Below are positions 34,863 to 47,040 of a stretch of 64,000 nt of DNA, piece by piece. The notes beneath the pieces are model-generated. The model did no database searches, was not told the DNA's origin, and worked only from the letters and a program-made list of their open reading frames with translations. Source of the DNA: Legionella qingyii (GTDB lineage Bacteria > Pseudomonadota > Gammaproteobacteria > Legionellales > Legionellaceae); the NCBI RefSeq assembly GCF_003184185.1, contig NZ_QHJG01000017.1, positions 26,723 to 90,722 of the forward strand, given 5' to 3'. The translations under genes and the position numbers were made by a program. Position 1 is the first letter of the stretch, and each line of letters begins with the position of its first letter.

Positions 34863-36155
34863 TTAAACGATCAAAAAGCGGAAATTCTTTTGGATCTCAT
34901 TTAAATCAAATTGATTCAAATACAAAGAAAAACTCATCCACGCACTTAACGCTGCCAAATCTTGAAATGGGGGGGGAAGATAAACAGGATTGGTTAAAAT
35001 TCCACGCTCCTTAAGTTCAGTAAGTAAAGGCAAATCGTCAAGCACTAATTTCCCGGTAAATAATAAAGGTATGGACTCCACATGCTTGCGGCTAATCGCA
35101 AAACGGATGTAATTGTAAATCAATACAAAGCCCTTGGCATAAGACAAATCTTTGGTGAAAGGACCACCTGTAGGCGTACTTCCTCTAAAGACACGTACTG
35201 ATTGATTGTAGCTGTCTTCTTCGCTTAGACCACAATCCATAAAATAATTATAAATATCGAGAAAATCTGCCCCTTGTGTCACCATATCCAAAGCAATTAC
35301 GCGATTGGTAATCTTTAACATGCGGCTAGGATATGAAGAAAAAGTTACAATCTCCGTAATCACCGCCAAACCTTCCTGAATGACGCTGCTGGATGGCGAG
35401 CCTTTGGAAAGAAAAAAACAATTGGGCTGCATGGAGCCATTTAAGGTTGTTCCAACGTGAACCCAACCTTCATGTACTTCAAGATAACGAAGATCGCGAT
35501 CACTAAACATTGCTTGCTGGCTCAATTTAATGCTATCTGCTCCTGCAGAAGCATCCGCAATCATATCATCACTGACCATCACAGTTACCTTGCCAGGATG
35601 TTTATCAAAAAATTGACCTAAACGCGCTTGCAAAATTTCTTGAGCCTGCTGGGGCGTGTAACGTTTTACATCGGCTTCAGATTGTAATTGGACACTAAGC
35701 CCTGTTAACACATCAAAGAGCAAAGTGCCCATCTCTGACATTCGTGGCCCACCTGCATAGAATACATCGTTTGGACTTCCATATAATTCCATTGCCAACT
35801 CGGAAAATGCAGGGGTACCTCGTTTGGCAAGCATTTGCGTAGCCCGACTGTATTCTTCGCACTGACGGCGTATTAAACGAGTTAAAGTAGAATACTGTCC
35901 AAGTTGATTCTGGGTATCACGCAAAATAATCCGGAATTCTTCTTGTTTATCATGAACATCGAAAGGTATAGGCTTCTTATCGTAATATTCTTTATCAACA
36001 ACTGGAAGCTTTTTGCCTTTATGTTTAAAAAATTCCTTTTTTATTGATTCATCCCATTTAATACTATCAAGAATCCTGATTTTACGCTGCGCTTCCACAA
36101 TACGCTGCGATAACTCCTGTACAATAAGTAACTCAGCTGATTCTGATGGTGTCAT
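34863..36155 (-). CDS. QEGLA/DUF1704 family metallopeptidase-like protein
   Basis: A 430-residue member of the QEGLA (DUF1704) family, related to the eukaryotic MATCAP tyrosine carboxypeptidases. The metal-binding motif HEGWVH (HExxxH, residues 228-233) and VIQEGLAVITE (QEGLA at 260-264, supplying the third ligand) are intact. Family names mention flavohemoglobin expression modulation, which is not a demonstrated function. It lies 10 bases downstream of the small lipoprotein in the dapA operon. Confidence 0.9.
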   Translation of the reverse strand: MTPSESAELLIVQELSQRIVEAQRKIRILDSIKWDESIKKEFFKHKGKKLPVVDKEYYDKKPIPFDVHDKQEEFRIILRDTQNQLGQYSTLTRLIRRQCEEYSRATQMLAKRGTPAFSELAMELYGSPNDVFYAGGPRMSEMGTLLFDVLTGLSVQLQSEADVKRYTPQQAQEILQARLGQFFDKHPGKVTVMVSDDMIADASAGADSIKLSQQAMFSDRDLRYLEVHEGWVHVGTTLNGSMQPNCFFLSKGSPSSSVIQEGLAVITEIVTFSSYPSRMLKITNRVIALDMVTQGADFLDIYNYFMDCGLSEEDSYNQSVRVFRGSTPTGGPFTKDLSYAKGFVLIYNYIRFAISRKHVESIPLLFTGKLVLDDLPLLTELKERGILTNPVYLPPPFQDLAALSAWMSFSLYLNQFDLNEIQKNFRFLIV

Positions 36156-36165
36156 AATAAACCCC

Positions 36166-36378
36166 TTATGATACAGGTGGTGCGATACTTACACGCGCAT
36201 CCTGGTTCTGTTGAGGCAAATCATAAAAACTACTAATGTTTGCTTTCGATAATGGCGGTGGAACTTCCAATGGGGGGCCATTACGACTACTCAAGTAAAG
36301 ATGTTCACCATTACTGGCATAACGACTACAACCACAGAGCACAAGTGTTACAAAAATTAAAAAAAACAACTTTTTCAC
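36166..36378 (-). CDS. 70-residue BamC-like (N-terminal part only) lipoprotein
   Basis: A 70-residue lipoprotein with lipobox LVLCGC (Cys17). The mature part SRYASNGEHLYL and PLEVPPPLSKANISSFYDLP resembles the unstructured N-terminal segment of BamC (NlpB/DapX), which binds BamD in the outer-membrane assembly machine. Full BamC is about 340 residues with two folded domains; here nothing follows. In E. coli bamC lies directly after dapA; here it starts with no gap after the dapA stop. The link to BamC is inferred from short similarity plus synteny. Confidence 0.6.
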   Translation of the reverse strand: MKKLFFLIFVTLVLCGCSRYASNGEHLYLSSRNGPPLEVPPPLSKANISSFYDLPQQNQDARVSIAPPVS

Positions 36379-37251
36379 TTAAATCAACTCCAAATTCTTC
36401 ATCATCTTTTCCAATGGCTCATGATGTTCTTTTGATAAACGGGTTAATGGCAATCTTAATTCATTCTCCATTAGCCCCATTCTATTTGCTGCCCATTTTA
36501 TTGCAATCGGGTTCGTTTCAACAAACAATAATTCATATAAAGGCATTAATTGTTCGTTTAAACGTAAACATGCTGCATGATCACCATCTAAAGCCGAGTC
36601 ACATAATTTAGCCATTAATTTGGCAACCACATTAGCCGCTGCTGAAATATTTCCCTTCGCTCCAGCCAACATCCAAGATGCAGCAGTAAAATCATCTCCA
36701 CTATACACATCGATACTGCCTTCTGAAAGACGCAAAATTTGCTGTAAGCGAGTCATCTGTCCTGTAGCATCCTTTATTCCCACAATATTGGAAATCTTTG
36801 CAAGCTTGGCTACTGTTTCAGGCAACATATCACAAGCAGTTCTCGTTGGTACATTATACAGAATAATCGGCATAGCAACCGCTTCTGCTATCTGGCTATA
36901 ATGTAAATATAGCCCTTCTTGAGTCGGTCTGATATAGGCAGGGGTCATAATCAACGCAGCATGAGCACCACACTCCATAGCTTCAAGGGTGAGTTGAATA
37001 CAATCCCGGGTTGCATTCATGCCAGTGCCTGCAATAACAGGAATTCGTTCTTTGGCTTGATCAACTACTGTTTTAATGACTAGTAGTTTTTCCTCATGTG
37101 ATAAAGTACCTGATTCTCCGGTAGTACCGGCTGCGACAAGACCATGGCTCCCCATTTCAATATGAAACTCGACCAATTCTCGCAAACGTGGGACATCCAC
37201 CTGATCATTCTTCATGGGTGTTAATAAAGCGACAATGCTTCCTTTAAACAT
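36379..37251 (-). CDS. dapA: 4-hydroxy-tetrahydrodipicolinate synthase
   Basis: A 290-residue lyase condensing pyruvate and aspartate semialdehyde in lysine/diaminopimelate synthesis. TIM-barrel motifs are [10 protein letters not shown] (about 44-53), Tyr in ILYNVPTRT (about 133) and Schiff-base Lys in IVGIKDATG (about 161). Length is standard. It is the first gene of dapA-lipoprotein-DUF1704. Confidence 0.97.
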   Translation of the reverse strand: MFKGSIVALLTPMKNDQVDVPRLRELVEFHIEMGSHGLVAAGTTGESGTLSHEEKLLVIKTVVDQAKERIPVIAGTGMNATRDCIQLTLEAMECGAHAALIMTPAYIRPTQEGLYLHYSQIAEAVAMPIILYNVPTRTACDMLPETVAKLAKISNIVGIKDATGQMTRLQQILRLSEGSIDVYSGDDFTAASWMLAGAKGNISAAANVVAKLMAKLCDSALDGDHAACLRLNEQLMPLYELLFVETNPIAIKWAANRMGLMENELRLPLTRLSKEHHEPLEKMMKNLELI

Positions 37252-37484
37252 AAAGTCCTCTGTTTTTTATTATTCTTCATACTACTAATACTACTGGAAA
37301 ATGTGGGTCAGAGTAAAATTAGATATTTAAAAAATAGTATGCAATACAATTTATGCTCACTTATTTTACATAAAATGTTATTTTTGTACTAGAATCATAG
37401 TGAAGATGATGCAACTAGGATTTTTTGTACTGAATTGTGCTCTATCAATACAAAAATCCTGAACACTATAAAAGGAGTTACACT

Positions 37485-37739
37485 ATGAAAAAAATTATCG
37501 CTCCCTTATTTTTTATTGGTTTATCAGCTTTTATGCTTGGGGGATGCACCAATACTCAAGTAGGTACTGCCGCTGGCGGTGCTGCCGGAGCAGGTATAGG
37601 CTATGCTGTATCTGGAGGCAGTGCAGTTGGAACTGTAATTGGCGCAGGAGCTGGAGCACTAGTAGGAAATGCAATCGGCCAAGAACAGGATCGTCGCGCT
37701 TATTACTATCATCATTACTATCGTCCATATTACTACTAA
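37485..37739 (+). CDS. Glycine-zipper lipoprotein with Tyr/His-rich tail
   Basis: An 84-residue lipoprotein. The start at 37485 follows AAAGGAG; the longer frame at 37437 lacks one. The lipobox LGGC is at about residue 22. The mature part is a glycine zipper (AAGGAAGAGIGYAVSGG, then VIGAGAGALVGNAIG), which can insert into membranes. It ends in a run of tyrosine and histidine (RAYYYHHYYRPYYY). Such proteins (SlyB/PcP-type) are outer-membrane components; exact role unknown. Confidence 0.75.
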   Translation: MKKIIAPLFFIGLSAFMLGGCTNTQVGTAAGGAAGAGIGYAVSGGSAVGTVIGAGAGALVGNAIGQEQDRRAYYYHHYYRPYYY

Positions 37740-37952
37740 TACAAGTAAAATTCCCTCTTAACCTCCAAAATGAGGTTAAGAGGCCACCTATTAAAAAAGG
37801 ATTTGTTTTTATAATTTTCTAAATGATAACAAAAATCTTAGGAATATAAGGCAATATCAAATTTCCATTGCTATACTTTGTAAAAGAATTTTAGATTAAG
37901 CCTAAATAGTTGATCGTTAAATCAAAATAATACTTATACAAGGATTGTAATC

Positions 37953-38735
37953 ATGCGCTTAAAAAACAAAGTAGCACTAATTACCGGTGCCGCCAGTGGC
38001 ATAGGTAAAGAAATCGCCTTAGTCTATGCAAAAGCAGGAGCCAAAGTTGCCATTGCAGACCTTAATCTAGATCAAGCAAATCTTGCAGCTGAAGAAATAA
38101 AGTCTAAAGGTGGAGAAGCCATGGCCGTTGCCATGAATGTCACCGATGAAAATCAGGTTGATAAAGGCGTGGATGATGTTGCTAAATACTTTGGCGGCCT
38201 TGACGTTATGGTCAGCAACGCAGGAATTCAAATTATCAGCCCTGTAGAGCAACTGTCATTTTCTGATTGGAAAAAATTAATATCAATTCAATTGGATGGA
38301 GCATTTTTAACAACTCGAGCTGCACTAAGACATATGTATGCTTCTGGTAAGGGAGGAAGCATTATCTATATGGGTTCAGTCCATTCTAAAGAAGCGTCTA
38401 AACTGAAAGCACCGTACGTGACAGCAAAGCATGGTTTAATTGGCTTGTGTAAGGTGGTAGCCAAAGAAGGAGCCGCCCATAACGTAAGAGCTAACGTGAT
38501 TTGCCCAGGATTTGTACGTACCCCGCTAGTCGACAAACAAATTCCTGAACAAGCTAAAGAATTAGGAATTACAGAAGAACAAGTCATTAAAAATGTAATG
38601 CTGAAAGATACAGTGGATGGAGAATTCACTACCACCGATGACGTAGCACAAACTGCATTATTTTTTGCTTCTTTTGAATCAAATGCTCTGACAGGTCAGT
38701 CGCTAATTGTTAGTCATGGATGGTTCATGGAGTAA
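37953..38735 (+). CDS. bdhA: 3-hydroxybutyrate dehydrogenase
   Basis: A 260-residue short-chain dehydrogenase that oxidises 3-hydroxybutyrate to acetoacetate with NAD. The coenzyme motif is [10 protein letters not shown] (about 11-20), with SNAGIQ and the catalytic Ser-Tyr-Lys (MGSVHS, then YVTAKHG). It lies just before patD and adc. Together they form a pathway from storage-polymer monomers to acetone/acetyl units; in L. pneumophila a bdhA-patD operon has been linked to intracellular growth. Confidence 0.93.
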   Translation: MRLKNKVALITGAASGIGKEIALVYAKAGAKVAIADLNLDQANLAAEEIKSKGGEAMAVAMNVTDENQVDKGVDDVAKYFGGLDVMVSNAGIQIISPVEQLSFSDWKKLISIQLDGAFLTTRAALRHMYASGKGGSIIYMGSVHSKEASKLKAPYVTAKHGLIGLCKVVAKEGAAHNVRANVICPGFVRTPLVDKQIPEQAKELGITEEQVIKNVMLKDTVDGEFTTTDDVAQTALFFASFESNALTGQSLIVSHGWFME

Positions 38736-38740
38736 GGCCT

Positions 38741-39910
38741 ATGGCTCGAACAAAAAAAAGTAAGACTACAATGCCCCATCATCATGTTGCTTGTTGTTTT
38801 CAAGGTGGAGGCGCTTTAGGCGCTTACCAGGTGGGAATTTTGCATGCTTTGGATGAGGCTGGTTATAACCCAAACTGGTTTGCCGGCACCTCAATCGGCG
38901 CGATTAACGCGGCAATTGCAGCAGGTAATCCACCCAAGGTACGGGTTGAAAAAATGTATCAATTTTGGGAGACCATAGCCACTCCTTCTTTTATCGAGAG
39001 CAAACTCCTTCCAAATGATGATGCAAGCCGTAGAATTGAACATATTCTATCCGCCCAAACCGCACTACTTTTTGGCCAGCCAGGTTTTTTTACACCTCGT
39101 TTTCCACCGCTGCTTATGGGATATTATGACACGCCTGATACCTTGAGTTTTTACGACACCAAAAACTTAAAGTCGACTCTAGAACAATTTATTGATTTTG
39201 ATCGACTCAATAACGCTCAAGAGACACGCATAAGCATTGGTGCCGTTGAAATTTGCACTGGTGAAATGGTGTACTTTGATTCACAAAATACAAAAATTGG
39301 GCCTGAGCATATCATGGCCAGCGGCGCATTACCTCCTGGTTTTCCAGCTGTTGAAATTGAAGGTGAATATTATTGGGATGGTGGAATTTCCAGTAATTCC
39401 CCGGTAACTTATATATTATCTGCAAATCAATGCCCCCATAATTTATTGTGTTTCTCAATTCATTTATTTGACTCTTATGGCCTCTATCCCACTTCATTAG
39501 ATGCCGTACTGAAACGAAAAAAAGACATAGAGTATTCCAGCCGCTTTTCCAAAGCAGTACAAACGTATCAGCAAATTCATGCTTTAAAAAATACCATTCA
39601 TATTCTTTCGCGTTATATTCCTGAAGAAGAAAAGGAAAATCCAGAACTTCAACTGTGTATGGCACGTGGGCATCAATCTACAATTTCTTTAGTTCGCTTT
39701 TTATACGAACATGATGAGACTGAGTTTTCTTCAAAAGATTATGAATTTTCAAACAAAAGCATCTTGGAACGCATAAAACACGGCTACATTGATGGGAGAA
39801 AAGCCATCAAAAAATCACCTTGGAACAAAAAAATGCCAGATACAACGGGTATTGCCGTATATGATATGGCGTCAAATAAACATCTAAAGGAGGAGTCTGA
39901 AAATGAATGA
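38741..39910 (+). CDS. patD: Patatin-like phospholipase
   Basis: A 389-residue patatin. The oxyanion motif [13 protein letters not shown] is at about residues 19-31, the nucleophile GTSIG at about 49-53 and the catalytic aspartate in DGGISSNSP at about 210-218. The ATG at 38741 (MARTKKSK) is used because AAGG lies upstream; a longer frame overlaps bdhA. It lies five bases after bdhA and overlaps adc by 8 bases. It carries no signal peptide. Hydrolysis of phospholipids or polyhydroxybutyrate-associated lipids is possible. Confidence 0.9.
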   Translation: MARTKKSKTTMPHHHVACCFQGGGALGAYQVGILHALDEAGYNPNWFAGTSIGAINAAIAAGNPPKVRVEKMYQFWETIATPSFIESKLLPNDDASRRIEHILSAQTALLFGQPGFFTPRFPPLLMGYYDTPDTLSFYDTKNLKSTLEQFIDFDRLNNAQETRISIGAVEICTGEMVYFDSQNTKIGPEHIMASGALPPGFPAVEIEGEYYWDGGISSNSPVTYILSANQCPHNLLCFSIHLFDSYGLYPTSLDAVLKRKKDIEYSSRFSKAVQTYQQIHALKNTIHILSRYIPEEEKENPELQLCMARGHQSTISLVRFLYEHDETEFSSKDYEFSNKSILERIKHGYIDGRKAIKKSPWNKKMPDTTGIAVYDMASNKHLKEESENE

Positions 39911-40640
39911 AGCGGATGTAATTCAACGAGCATTTGCCATGCCACTCATCAGTCCATCTTATCCTCGTGGCCCTTACCGTTTCATCAACAGGGAATTTTT
40001 AATTATTACCTATGAAACTGATATAGATCTGCTTCGTGAAGTGGTTCCTGAACCGTTAGAAGTAGTAGAACCTCTAGTCAAGTTTGAATTCATTCGCATG
40101 CCTGATTCAACGGGATTTGGAGATTATACAGAATCAGGTCAAGTCATCCCGGTACGTTATAAAGGTAAAATAGGAAATTACACCCATGCTATGTTTTTAG
40201 ATGATCTTCCTCCTATAGCTGGTGGTCGAGAAATTTGGGGCTTTCCCAAAAAGCTGGCACAACCCAAACTGGAAGTCGTACATGAAACGTTGTTGGGCAC
40301 TCTCGAATATGGCCCTTGTCGGATCGCTACAGCAACTATGGGTTATAAATATGAAGCGCTGGATGTAAAAAAAGTAGCAGAATCACTCGCTACGCCAAAT
40401 TATTTACTTAAAATCATCCCTCATGTTGATGGTAGTGTTCGAATTTGTGAGCTTGTTGAATATTATCTTGAAAATGTGGTTATCAAAGGGGCTTGGCAAG
40501 GACCAGCTCAATTGCAATTAGCACATCATGCATTGGCTCCTGTAGCAAATCTCCCCGTAAAACGCATCGTAAATGGTGTACATTTATTGACAGATCTCAC
40601 CTTGCCTTATGGTCGTGTTGTCCACGATTATCTTAAATAA
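39903..40640 (+). CDS. adc: Acetoacetate decarboxylase
   Basis: A 245-residue acetoacetate decarboxylase-family enzyme. The Schiff-base lysine region [12 protein letters not shown] (about residues 111-122) is intact, and the barrel has the usual motifs ([14 protein letters not shown]). It converts acetoacetate to acetone and CO2, downstream of the bdhA product. Overlap with patD suggests bdhA-patD-adc is one operon. Confidence 0.92.
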   Translation: MNEADVIQRAFAMPLISPSYPRGPYRFINREFLIITYETDIDLLREVVPEPLEVVEPLVKFEFIRMPDSTGFGDYTESGQVIPVRYKGKIGNYTHAMFLDDLPPIAGGREIWGFPKKLAQPKLEVVHETLLGTLEYGPCRIATATMGYKYEALDVKKVAESLATPNYLLKIIPHVDGSVRICELVEYYLENVVIKGAWQGPAQLQLAHHALAPVANLPVKRIVNGVHLLTDLTLPYGRVVHDYLK

Positions 40641-40683
40641 AGAATTTGCAAGAATTTAAAGGGAATTTGGAGTTCAAATAAAA

Positions 40684-41595
40684 ATGTTAATTCTAATTGG
40701 TTATATCGTCATACTACTCTGTGTTTTTGGAGGATTCGCTTTGGGTGGAGGTCATCTTGCTGCGGTCTTTCAACCGATTGAATTGCTTATTATTGCAGGA
40801 GCAGCCATAGGCTCACTAATTGTAGGGAATAGCGCTACAGTGTTAAAATCATTGTTAAAAGCACTACCCAAGGTTTTTCGTGGGGAAAAATCCGTTAAGG
40901 AAACTTCCAGTAATCTGTTAGGCCTATTATACACTCTGCTGAATAAGGCACGCCAACAAGGACTTATGTCTCTGGAAAGGGATATTGAAGCACCTCAAGA
41001 AAGCGCTATTTTCAATGCTTATCCTTCAATAATGAAAAACCATCATATTATTGAGTTCATTTGTGATTACTTAAGATTAATCATTACTTCAAATCTCCAA
41101 CCTTTTCAGCTGGAGGCCTTAATCGATATGGAAATTGAATCGCATCATGAGGAAGAAATGATTCCTGCTAATGCTTTAACAAAACTTGCTGATGCCATGC
41201 CCGCCTTTGGTATCGTTGCGGCAGTTCTTGGTGTAGTACATACCATGGAATCGATCAATTTGCCGCCGCCAGAATTAGGAGTTCTCATTGCACATGCTCT
41301 TGTAGGTACGTTTTTGGGGATTTTAATCGGTTATGGATTTATTGGTCCTGTAGCTTCAGCAATGGAGCATCATGCCAATCAGGAGCAATTGATGCTACAG
41401 TGCATAAAAGCGACAATATTGGCGAGTTTACACAATAATCCACCTATTATTGCAGTGGAATTCGGACGTAAAGTATTGTTTTCCGCACAACGTCCCTCCT
41501 TTACCCAGCTCAATGAAGAAATTAAAAATTTCAAGCCAGCAGCATCCTCATCCGATTCAGGAGAGAGTTCTTCTGCGGAACCTACTCCAGGCTAA
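40684..41595 (+). CDS. motA: Flagellar motor stator protein MotA
   Basis: A 303-residue stator protein with four membrane segments. The conserved prolines are in DAMPAFGIVAAVLGV (helix 3) and IGYGFIGPVA (helix 4), which couple ion flow to rotor torque. The cytoplasmic loop lies between. The C-terminal tail is serine-rich and acidic, slightly longer than in E. coli (295). It precedes motB by 12 bases. Confidence 0.95.
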   Translation: MLILIGYIVILLCVFGGFALGGGHLAAVFQPIELLIIAGAAIGSLIVGNSATVLKSLLKALPKVFRGEKSVKETSSNLLGLLYTLLNKARQQGLMSLERDIEAPQESAIFNAYPSIMKNHHIIEFICDYLRLIITSNLQPFQLEALIDMEIESHHEEEMIPANALTKLADAMPAFGIVAAVLGVVHTMESINLPPPELGVLIAHALVGTFLGILIGYGFIGPVASAMEHHANQEQLMLQCIKATILASLHNNPPIIAVEFGRKVLFSAQRPSFTQLNEEIKNFKPAASSSDSGESSSAEPTPG

Positions 41596-41607
41596 TGAGG
41601 TTATAGA

Positions 41608-42492
41608 ATGAATGATAACAGCAATAAAGGAAAATCTGGTTCAACACCTATAATTCGAAAAATAAAAAAAAATCAGCACAAGCATCACGGTGGATCGTGG
41701 AAAATTGCTTTTGCTGATTTTGTAACAGCAATGATGGCATTTTTTTTGTTAATGTGGTTGATTGCCTCACTGAATAAAGCTCAAAAAGACGGTATTGCCG
41801 AATATTTTAAACAACCAATGAAAATCACTTTTTTTGGAGGTGAAAATGTGGGTAACCAGCAAATTAATCTTAAGGGAGGTGGACCTAAAGTAAAAGACAC
41901 GAATGGTCAAGTTTCAACAACAGATCACCCATCTGCTCCGAATAAAAAAGCCCAAGACATTCAAGTAATTCAGTCAACTGAAAATGAAACCCAAAAACTT
42001 GAAGAGTTGAAATCAAAGATTAATTTAAGTATTAAAGAAGATCCTTCTCTTGCTGGTTTAAAAAATCAATTAATTATGGAAGTAGTAAATAATGGGTTGC
42101 GTATTCAGTTAATCGACAATCAAAATAAACCTATGTTTGATGTGGGTTCAGACAAACTTAATCCGGGCATGGATCAGATCTTTACCCAAATCGCAAAATT
42201 ACTTAAGAACGTCCCCAATAAAATTACTATTGAAGGGCACACCGATGCACATCCATACCATAATCCGGATGAATTAGAATACACCAACTGGGAACTATCG
42301 GCTCAAAGAGCCAATGCTGCCCGTCGTGCTTTGGTTAAGGCAGGTTTGAATCCCGATAGAGTCGTGCGTGTAGCCGGTTTTTCATCAACTGAGCCTCTTA
42401 ATCAACAAGATCCCTACAGTCCTGAAAACAGGCGTATCAGCATCATTGTCATAAAAAAAGGCGCCGAAACGAAAACGATAATGAACAAATAA
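41608..42492 (+). CDS. motB: Flagellar motor stator protein MotB
   Basis: A 294-residue stator partner. The membrane helix WKIAFADFVTAMMAFFLLMW carries the essential Asp (about residue 37) for ion binding. A linker of about 100 residues and an OmpA-like peptidoglycan-binding domain (IEGHTDAHPYHN, about 210-285) follow. It fixes the stator to the cell wall. It is monocistronic with motA. Confidence 0.95.
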   Translation: MNDNSNKGKSGSTPIIRKIKKNQHKHHGGSWKIAFADFVTAMMAFFLLMWLIASLNKAQKDGIAEYFKQPMKITFFGGENVGNQQINLKGGGPKVKDTNGQVSTTDHPSAPNKKAQDIQVIQSTENETQKLEELKSKINLSIKEDPSLAGLKNQLIMEVVNNGLRIQLIDNQNKPMFDVGSDKLNPGMDQIFTQIAKLLKNVPNKITIEGHTDAHPYHNPDELEYTNWELSAQRANAARRALVKAGLNPDRVVRVAGFSSTEPLNQQDPYSPENRRISIIVIKKGAETKTIMNK

Positions 42493-42533
42493 CAGATATA
42501 GCTTTGATAAAATGAGTGAAACCGTGAATATAA

Positions 42534-42560
42534 CCTGGGTTTCGCTTTGCTTCCCCCAGG
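42534..42560. repeat. CCTGGG/CCCAGG intergenic hairpin
   Basis: CCTGGG (42534-42539) pairs with CCCAGG (42555-42560), with loop TTTCGCTTTGCTTCC. It is between convergent motB and dps. Read on the other strand it contains GGAAGCAAAGCG, matching the other hairpins of this family. It lacks a clear T-run. Confidence 0.55.
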
Positions 42561-42582
42561 CTACGAATAACTATAAATTATT

Positions 42583-43020
42583 TTAGCCAATAGACGCATT
42601 TAACATCCAGCGTGCTTTTTCATGAGCTGCAATACGTTCGCTGAGCAAAGCAATCGTCCCTTCATCACCATGCTCCTGTGCGAGTTTAACCGCTGTGTTT
42701 AAATCTTTAACCAAAACCCCATGATCTTGAGCCAGTTCACTCACCATATGATTCGCATCAATATTTGAGTCACCATCTTTGATTGTTTTTAATTGATTCA
42801 ATGCCGTAAAAGTAGCCGGCGCCTTATGCCCCATAATTAAAATTCGCTCTGCAATTTCATCAACAGCATCTGCCAATGCTTTATATTGCATTTCAAATAA
42901 TTCATGCAAACTTTTAAACTGCATTCCCTTAACATGCCAGTGATAATTTTGTGTTTTAAGATACAAAGCATATGTATCTGCTAAAACAACTTCCAACTTT
43001 TTAATCATTGCTCCCATCAT
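42583..43020 (-). CDS. dps: Dps-family DNA-protecting ferritin-like protein
   Basis: A 145-residue Dps/ferritin-like protein that oxidises and stores iron and protects DNA. The ferroxidase residues are in NYHWHVKGMQFKSLHELFEMQY and DEIAERI. The start is a double ATG (43020/43017); the second is better spaced (5 bases) from AGGAG, so it is probably used. It is monocistronic. Confidence 0.93.
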   Translation of the reverse strand: MMGAMIKKLEVVLADTYALYLKTQNYHWHVKGMQFKSLHELFEMQYKALADAVDEIAERILIMGHKAPATFTALNQLKTIKDGDSNIDANHMVSELAQDHGVLVKDLNTAVKLAQEHGDEGTIALLSERIAAHEKARWMLNASIG

Positions 43021-43088
43021 GACTCCTGACTTTATTATTCAACATCATTTTGGATGATACACAGCAAAAATTCCATTATTTTCAATAA

Positions 43089-43113
43089 AAAACCCGCCAT
43101 AAAGGCGGGTTTT
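43089..43113 (-). terminator. Rho-independent terminator after groL
   Basis: AAAACCCGCC (43089-43098) and GGCGGGTTTT (43104-43113) form a strong stem with a 5-base loop, with T-runs on both strands. It follows the groL stop by 25 bases and can also protect dps from read-through. Confidence 0.85.
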
Positions 43114-43138
43114 TAAAGGAATGGAAATGGAGAGAGGC

Positions 43139-44800
<1,662 letters not shown>

Positions 44801-44812
44801 CTAATGAAACGA

Positions 44813-45103
44813 TTACTTCTCAATTACACCCATGATGTCGTCTTCACGCATCACAACCAGTTCTTTACCGTCAATTTTCACTTCGGTACCTGAGTATTTG
44901 CCGAACAGGACAATATCACCCACTTTTACTGCTAACGCACGAACATCACCATTGTCTAGTATCTTACCAACACCAACCGCAATGACTTCACCACGCATTG
45001 GTTTTTCAGTAGCGCTATCTGGAATAACAATACCACCTGCTGTGGTACGCTCTTCTTCCATACGACGAACAACAACTCGATCGTGTAAAGGACGAATTTT
45101 CAT
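44813..45103 (-). CDS. groS: Co-chaperonin GroES (Hsp10)
   Basis: A 96-residue co-chaperonin capping GroEL. It begins [15 protein letters not shown] and contains the mobile loop ([16 protein letters not shown]). AGGAG lies upstream of the ATG. Its promoter is a clear sigma-32 site at 45161-45188. Confidence 0.97.
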   Translation of the reverse strand: MKIRPLHDRVVVRRMEEERTTAGGIVIPDSATEKPMRGEVIAVGVGKILDNGDVRALAVKVGDIVLFGKYSGTEVKIDGKELVVMREDDIMGVIEK

Positions 45104-45160
45104 GCTTTTATCTCCTGATTAATTAAACTTTAAAGTCAATTTGCAATGTTACTGAAAGCC

Positions 45161-45188
45161 ATATGGGGCCAAGGAACAGAGTTTCAAG
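45161..45188 (-). promoter_or_regulatory. Sigma-32 heat-shock promoter of groESL
   Basis: On the minus strand CTTGAAA (45188-45182) and CCCCATAT (45168-45161) are separated by 13 bases, matching the sigma-32 consensus CTTGAAA-N13-CCCCATnT. It lies 57 bases upstream of groS. No CIRCE inverted repeat is visible, so the operon is controlled by sigma-32. Confidence 0.9.
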
Positions 45189-45294
45189 GGTTAAAATAAA
45201 AAAAATTTTAATTTTTAATTCATTCACTCTACATGATGTTCTGATATAGTTACATATAAATATGTTCAAGCCCCTTATTATAAAGGTTTTCAGA

Positions 45295-47040
45295 ATGAGA
45301 AAATGGTTTTTGTTGTTATTTTGTTGCATAACTACATTTGCTCTACACGCAAACCCGCTTCCGGCTGCTGAAGTATTTCATGTGAATATAAGCAAGGTTG
45401 ATCCCAATACATTTGCGATTAATTTCCAGGTAAAGCCGCATTATTTTCTTTATAGCGATCGCATTAAATTAACAACGAAAAAGAATGGTACATTTCATTT
45501 AGGAACCCTGCGTTTCCCTTTCCCAGAGAAAAAAGTAGACAAACTAGGACATGAATTTTCCGTCTATCGCAATCAAGTCACCATTCCCGTTGGAATTTTA
45601 GGGAATAAGCCAGGAGAGGCCTTGATTGATTTACATTATCAGGGATGTTCTGATGATGGTTTTTGTTATGCTCCTGAAACCAAGACAATCCAACTATCCA
45701 TAGATAATGATTTGGCTTTAGCACAAGCGAGCCTGGAGTCTTCCCCAAATATCGAGTCCACAGTCACTGAAGAATCACAAAATGATGGGGTAACTAAAAT
45801 CTTTTCGAGCCACAATTGGTTCTTAATTCTATTTTCCTTTTATGGCTTTGGTTTACTTTTGTCATTCACTCCATGCATTTTACCTATGGTTCCCGTTTTA
45901 TCTGGAATTATCGTTGGTCACGGCAAAGAAATTACCACAAGAAAAGCATTTTTTCTCTCGTTAAGCTACGTGCTTAGCATGTCGATTACCTATTCAATCA
46001 TCGGGGCTGTAGTTGCTTTGCTTGGAGCCAATCTGCAAATTAGTATGCAATCACCCTGGGCTATTGGAGTGTTTAGCCTGATTTTTGTTGTGCTGGCCGT
46101 ATCCATGTTTGGATTTTATGAGTTCAAGCTACCTCATTCTTGGCAAGCGAAAATACACGGCTCCAGTAACCGAAGAGGTGGTCACTATCTTGGGGCTGCA
46201 ATCATGGGGTGTTTATCCACTCTGATTCTTTCGCCTTGTGTTACGGCACCTCTTATTGGGGTATTAACCTACATCGCTCAAACAGGAAACGTTCTCCTCG
46301 GCTGTCTGACTTTGTTTGTCTTAGGCTTGGGGATGGGCACACCACTTCTACTCATCGGTACTTCTGCTGGCAAATGGTTACCTGAAACAGGAAGCTGGAT
46401 GAATACCATCAAGTCACTGTTCGGCATTATTTTTATTGCCGTTGCTATTAACCTCATTGCTCGGATAGCTCCCCCACTGCTCAGTATGCTCTTATGGGCA
46501 AGCTTACTTATTTTTTCAGGAATTTACAGTGGCGCCCTGACCTATTCTGTAACCCATCGAGAAAAATTCAATCAAGGAGTAGGACTCATTCTACTCGTCT
46601 ATGGTTTCTTGATTTTAGTCGGCGCCAGTATGGGGGCAACAAATCCCTTACAGCCCTTAACTATACAATCGGCAAGTGCTGCATCAATTAACCCCCAACA
46701 GGAACAGGACTTGAGCACAATAAAACAAGCCCTAGCAAACGCCTATGGCAAACCGGTCATGCTTGATTTTTACGCCGATTGGTGCACATCCTGCAAAGTA
46801 ATGGAGGCAACAACATTTAAAGACCCTCAGGTGCAAGAAGCCTTGGCGCGATTTGTTGTAATTAAAATTGATGTAACCGCAAATAATGCCGAACATAAAG
46901 CCCTGCTCAACTACTTCCATGTTGTGGCGCCACCAACTTTTATCTTTCTGGATGCCCAAGGTAAAGAGCTCTATAATCACAAACTGGTTGGCGAAGTTTC
47001 TGCAAATGAATTTTTAAAAACCTTAAATCAGATCGAATAA
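45295..47040 (+). CDS. dsbD: Thiol:disulfide interchange protein DsbD
   Basis: A 581-residue DsbD. The ATG at 45295 (MRKWFLLLF) begins a signal peptide; a frame from 45262 adds 11 residues. The N-terminal periplasmic domain has the CxxxxxC pair (CSDDGFC), the membrane domain has conserved cysteines in FTPCILPMVPVL and LSPCVTAPL, and the C-terminal thioredoxin domain has CTSC in DFYADWCTSCKVME. It carries electrons from cytoplasmic thioredoxin to periplasmic disulfide reductases. Confidence 0.96.
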   Translation: MRKWFLLLFCCITTFALHANPLPAAEVFHVNISKVDPNTFAINFQVKPHYFLYSDRIKLTTKKNGTFHLGTLRFPFPEKKVDKLGHEFSVYRNQVTIPVGILGNKPGEALIDLHYQGCSDDGFCYAPETKTIQLSIDNDLALAQASLESSPNIESTVTEESQNDGVTKIFSSHNWFLILFSFYGFGLLLSFTPCILPMVPVLSGIIVGHGKEITTRKAFFLSLSYVLSMSITYSIIGAVVALLGANLQISMQSPWAIGVFSLIFVVLAVSMFGFYEFKLPHSWQAKIHGSSNRRGGHYLGAAIMGCLSTLILSPCVTAPLIGVLTYIAQTGNVLLGCLTLFVLGLGMGTPLLLIGTSAGKWLPETGSWMNTIKSLFGIIFIAVAINLIARIAPPLLSMLLWASLLIFSGIYSGALTYSVTHREKFNQGVGLILLVYGFLILVGASMGATNPLQPLTIQSASAASINPQQEQDLSTIKQALANAYGKPVMLDFYADWCTSCKVMEATTFKDPQVQEALARFVVIKIDVTANNAEHKALLNYFHVVAPPTFIFLDAQGKELYNHKLVGEVSANEFLKTLNQIE

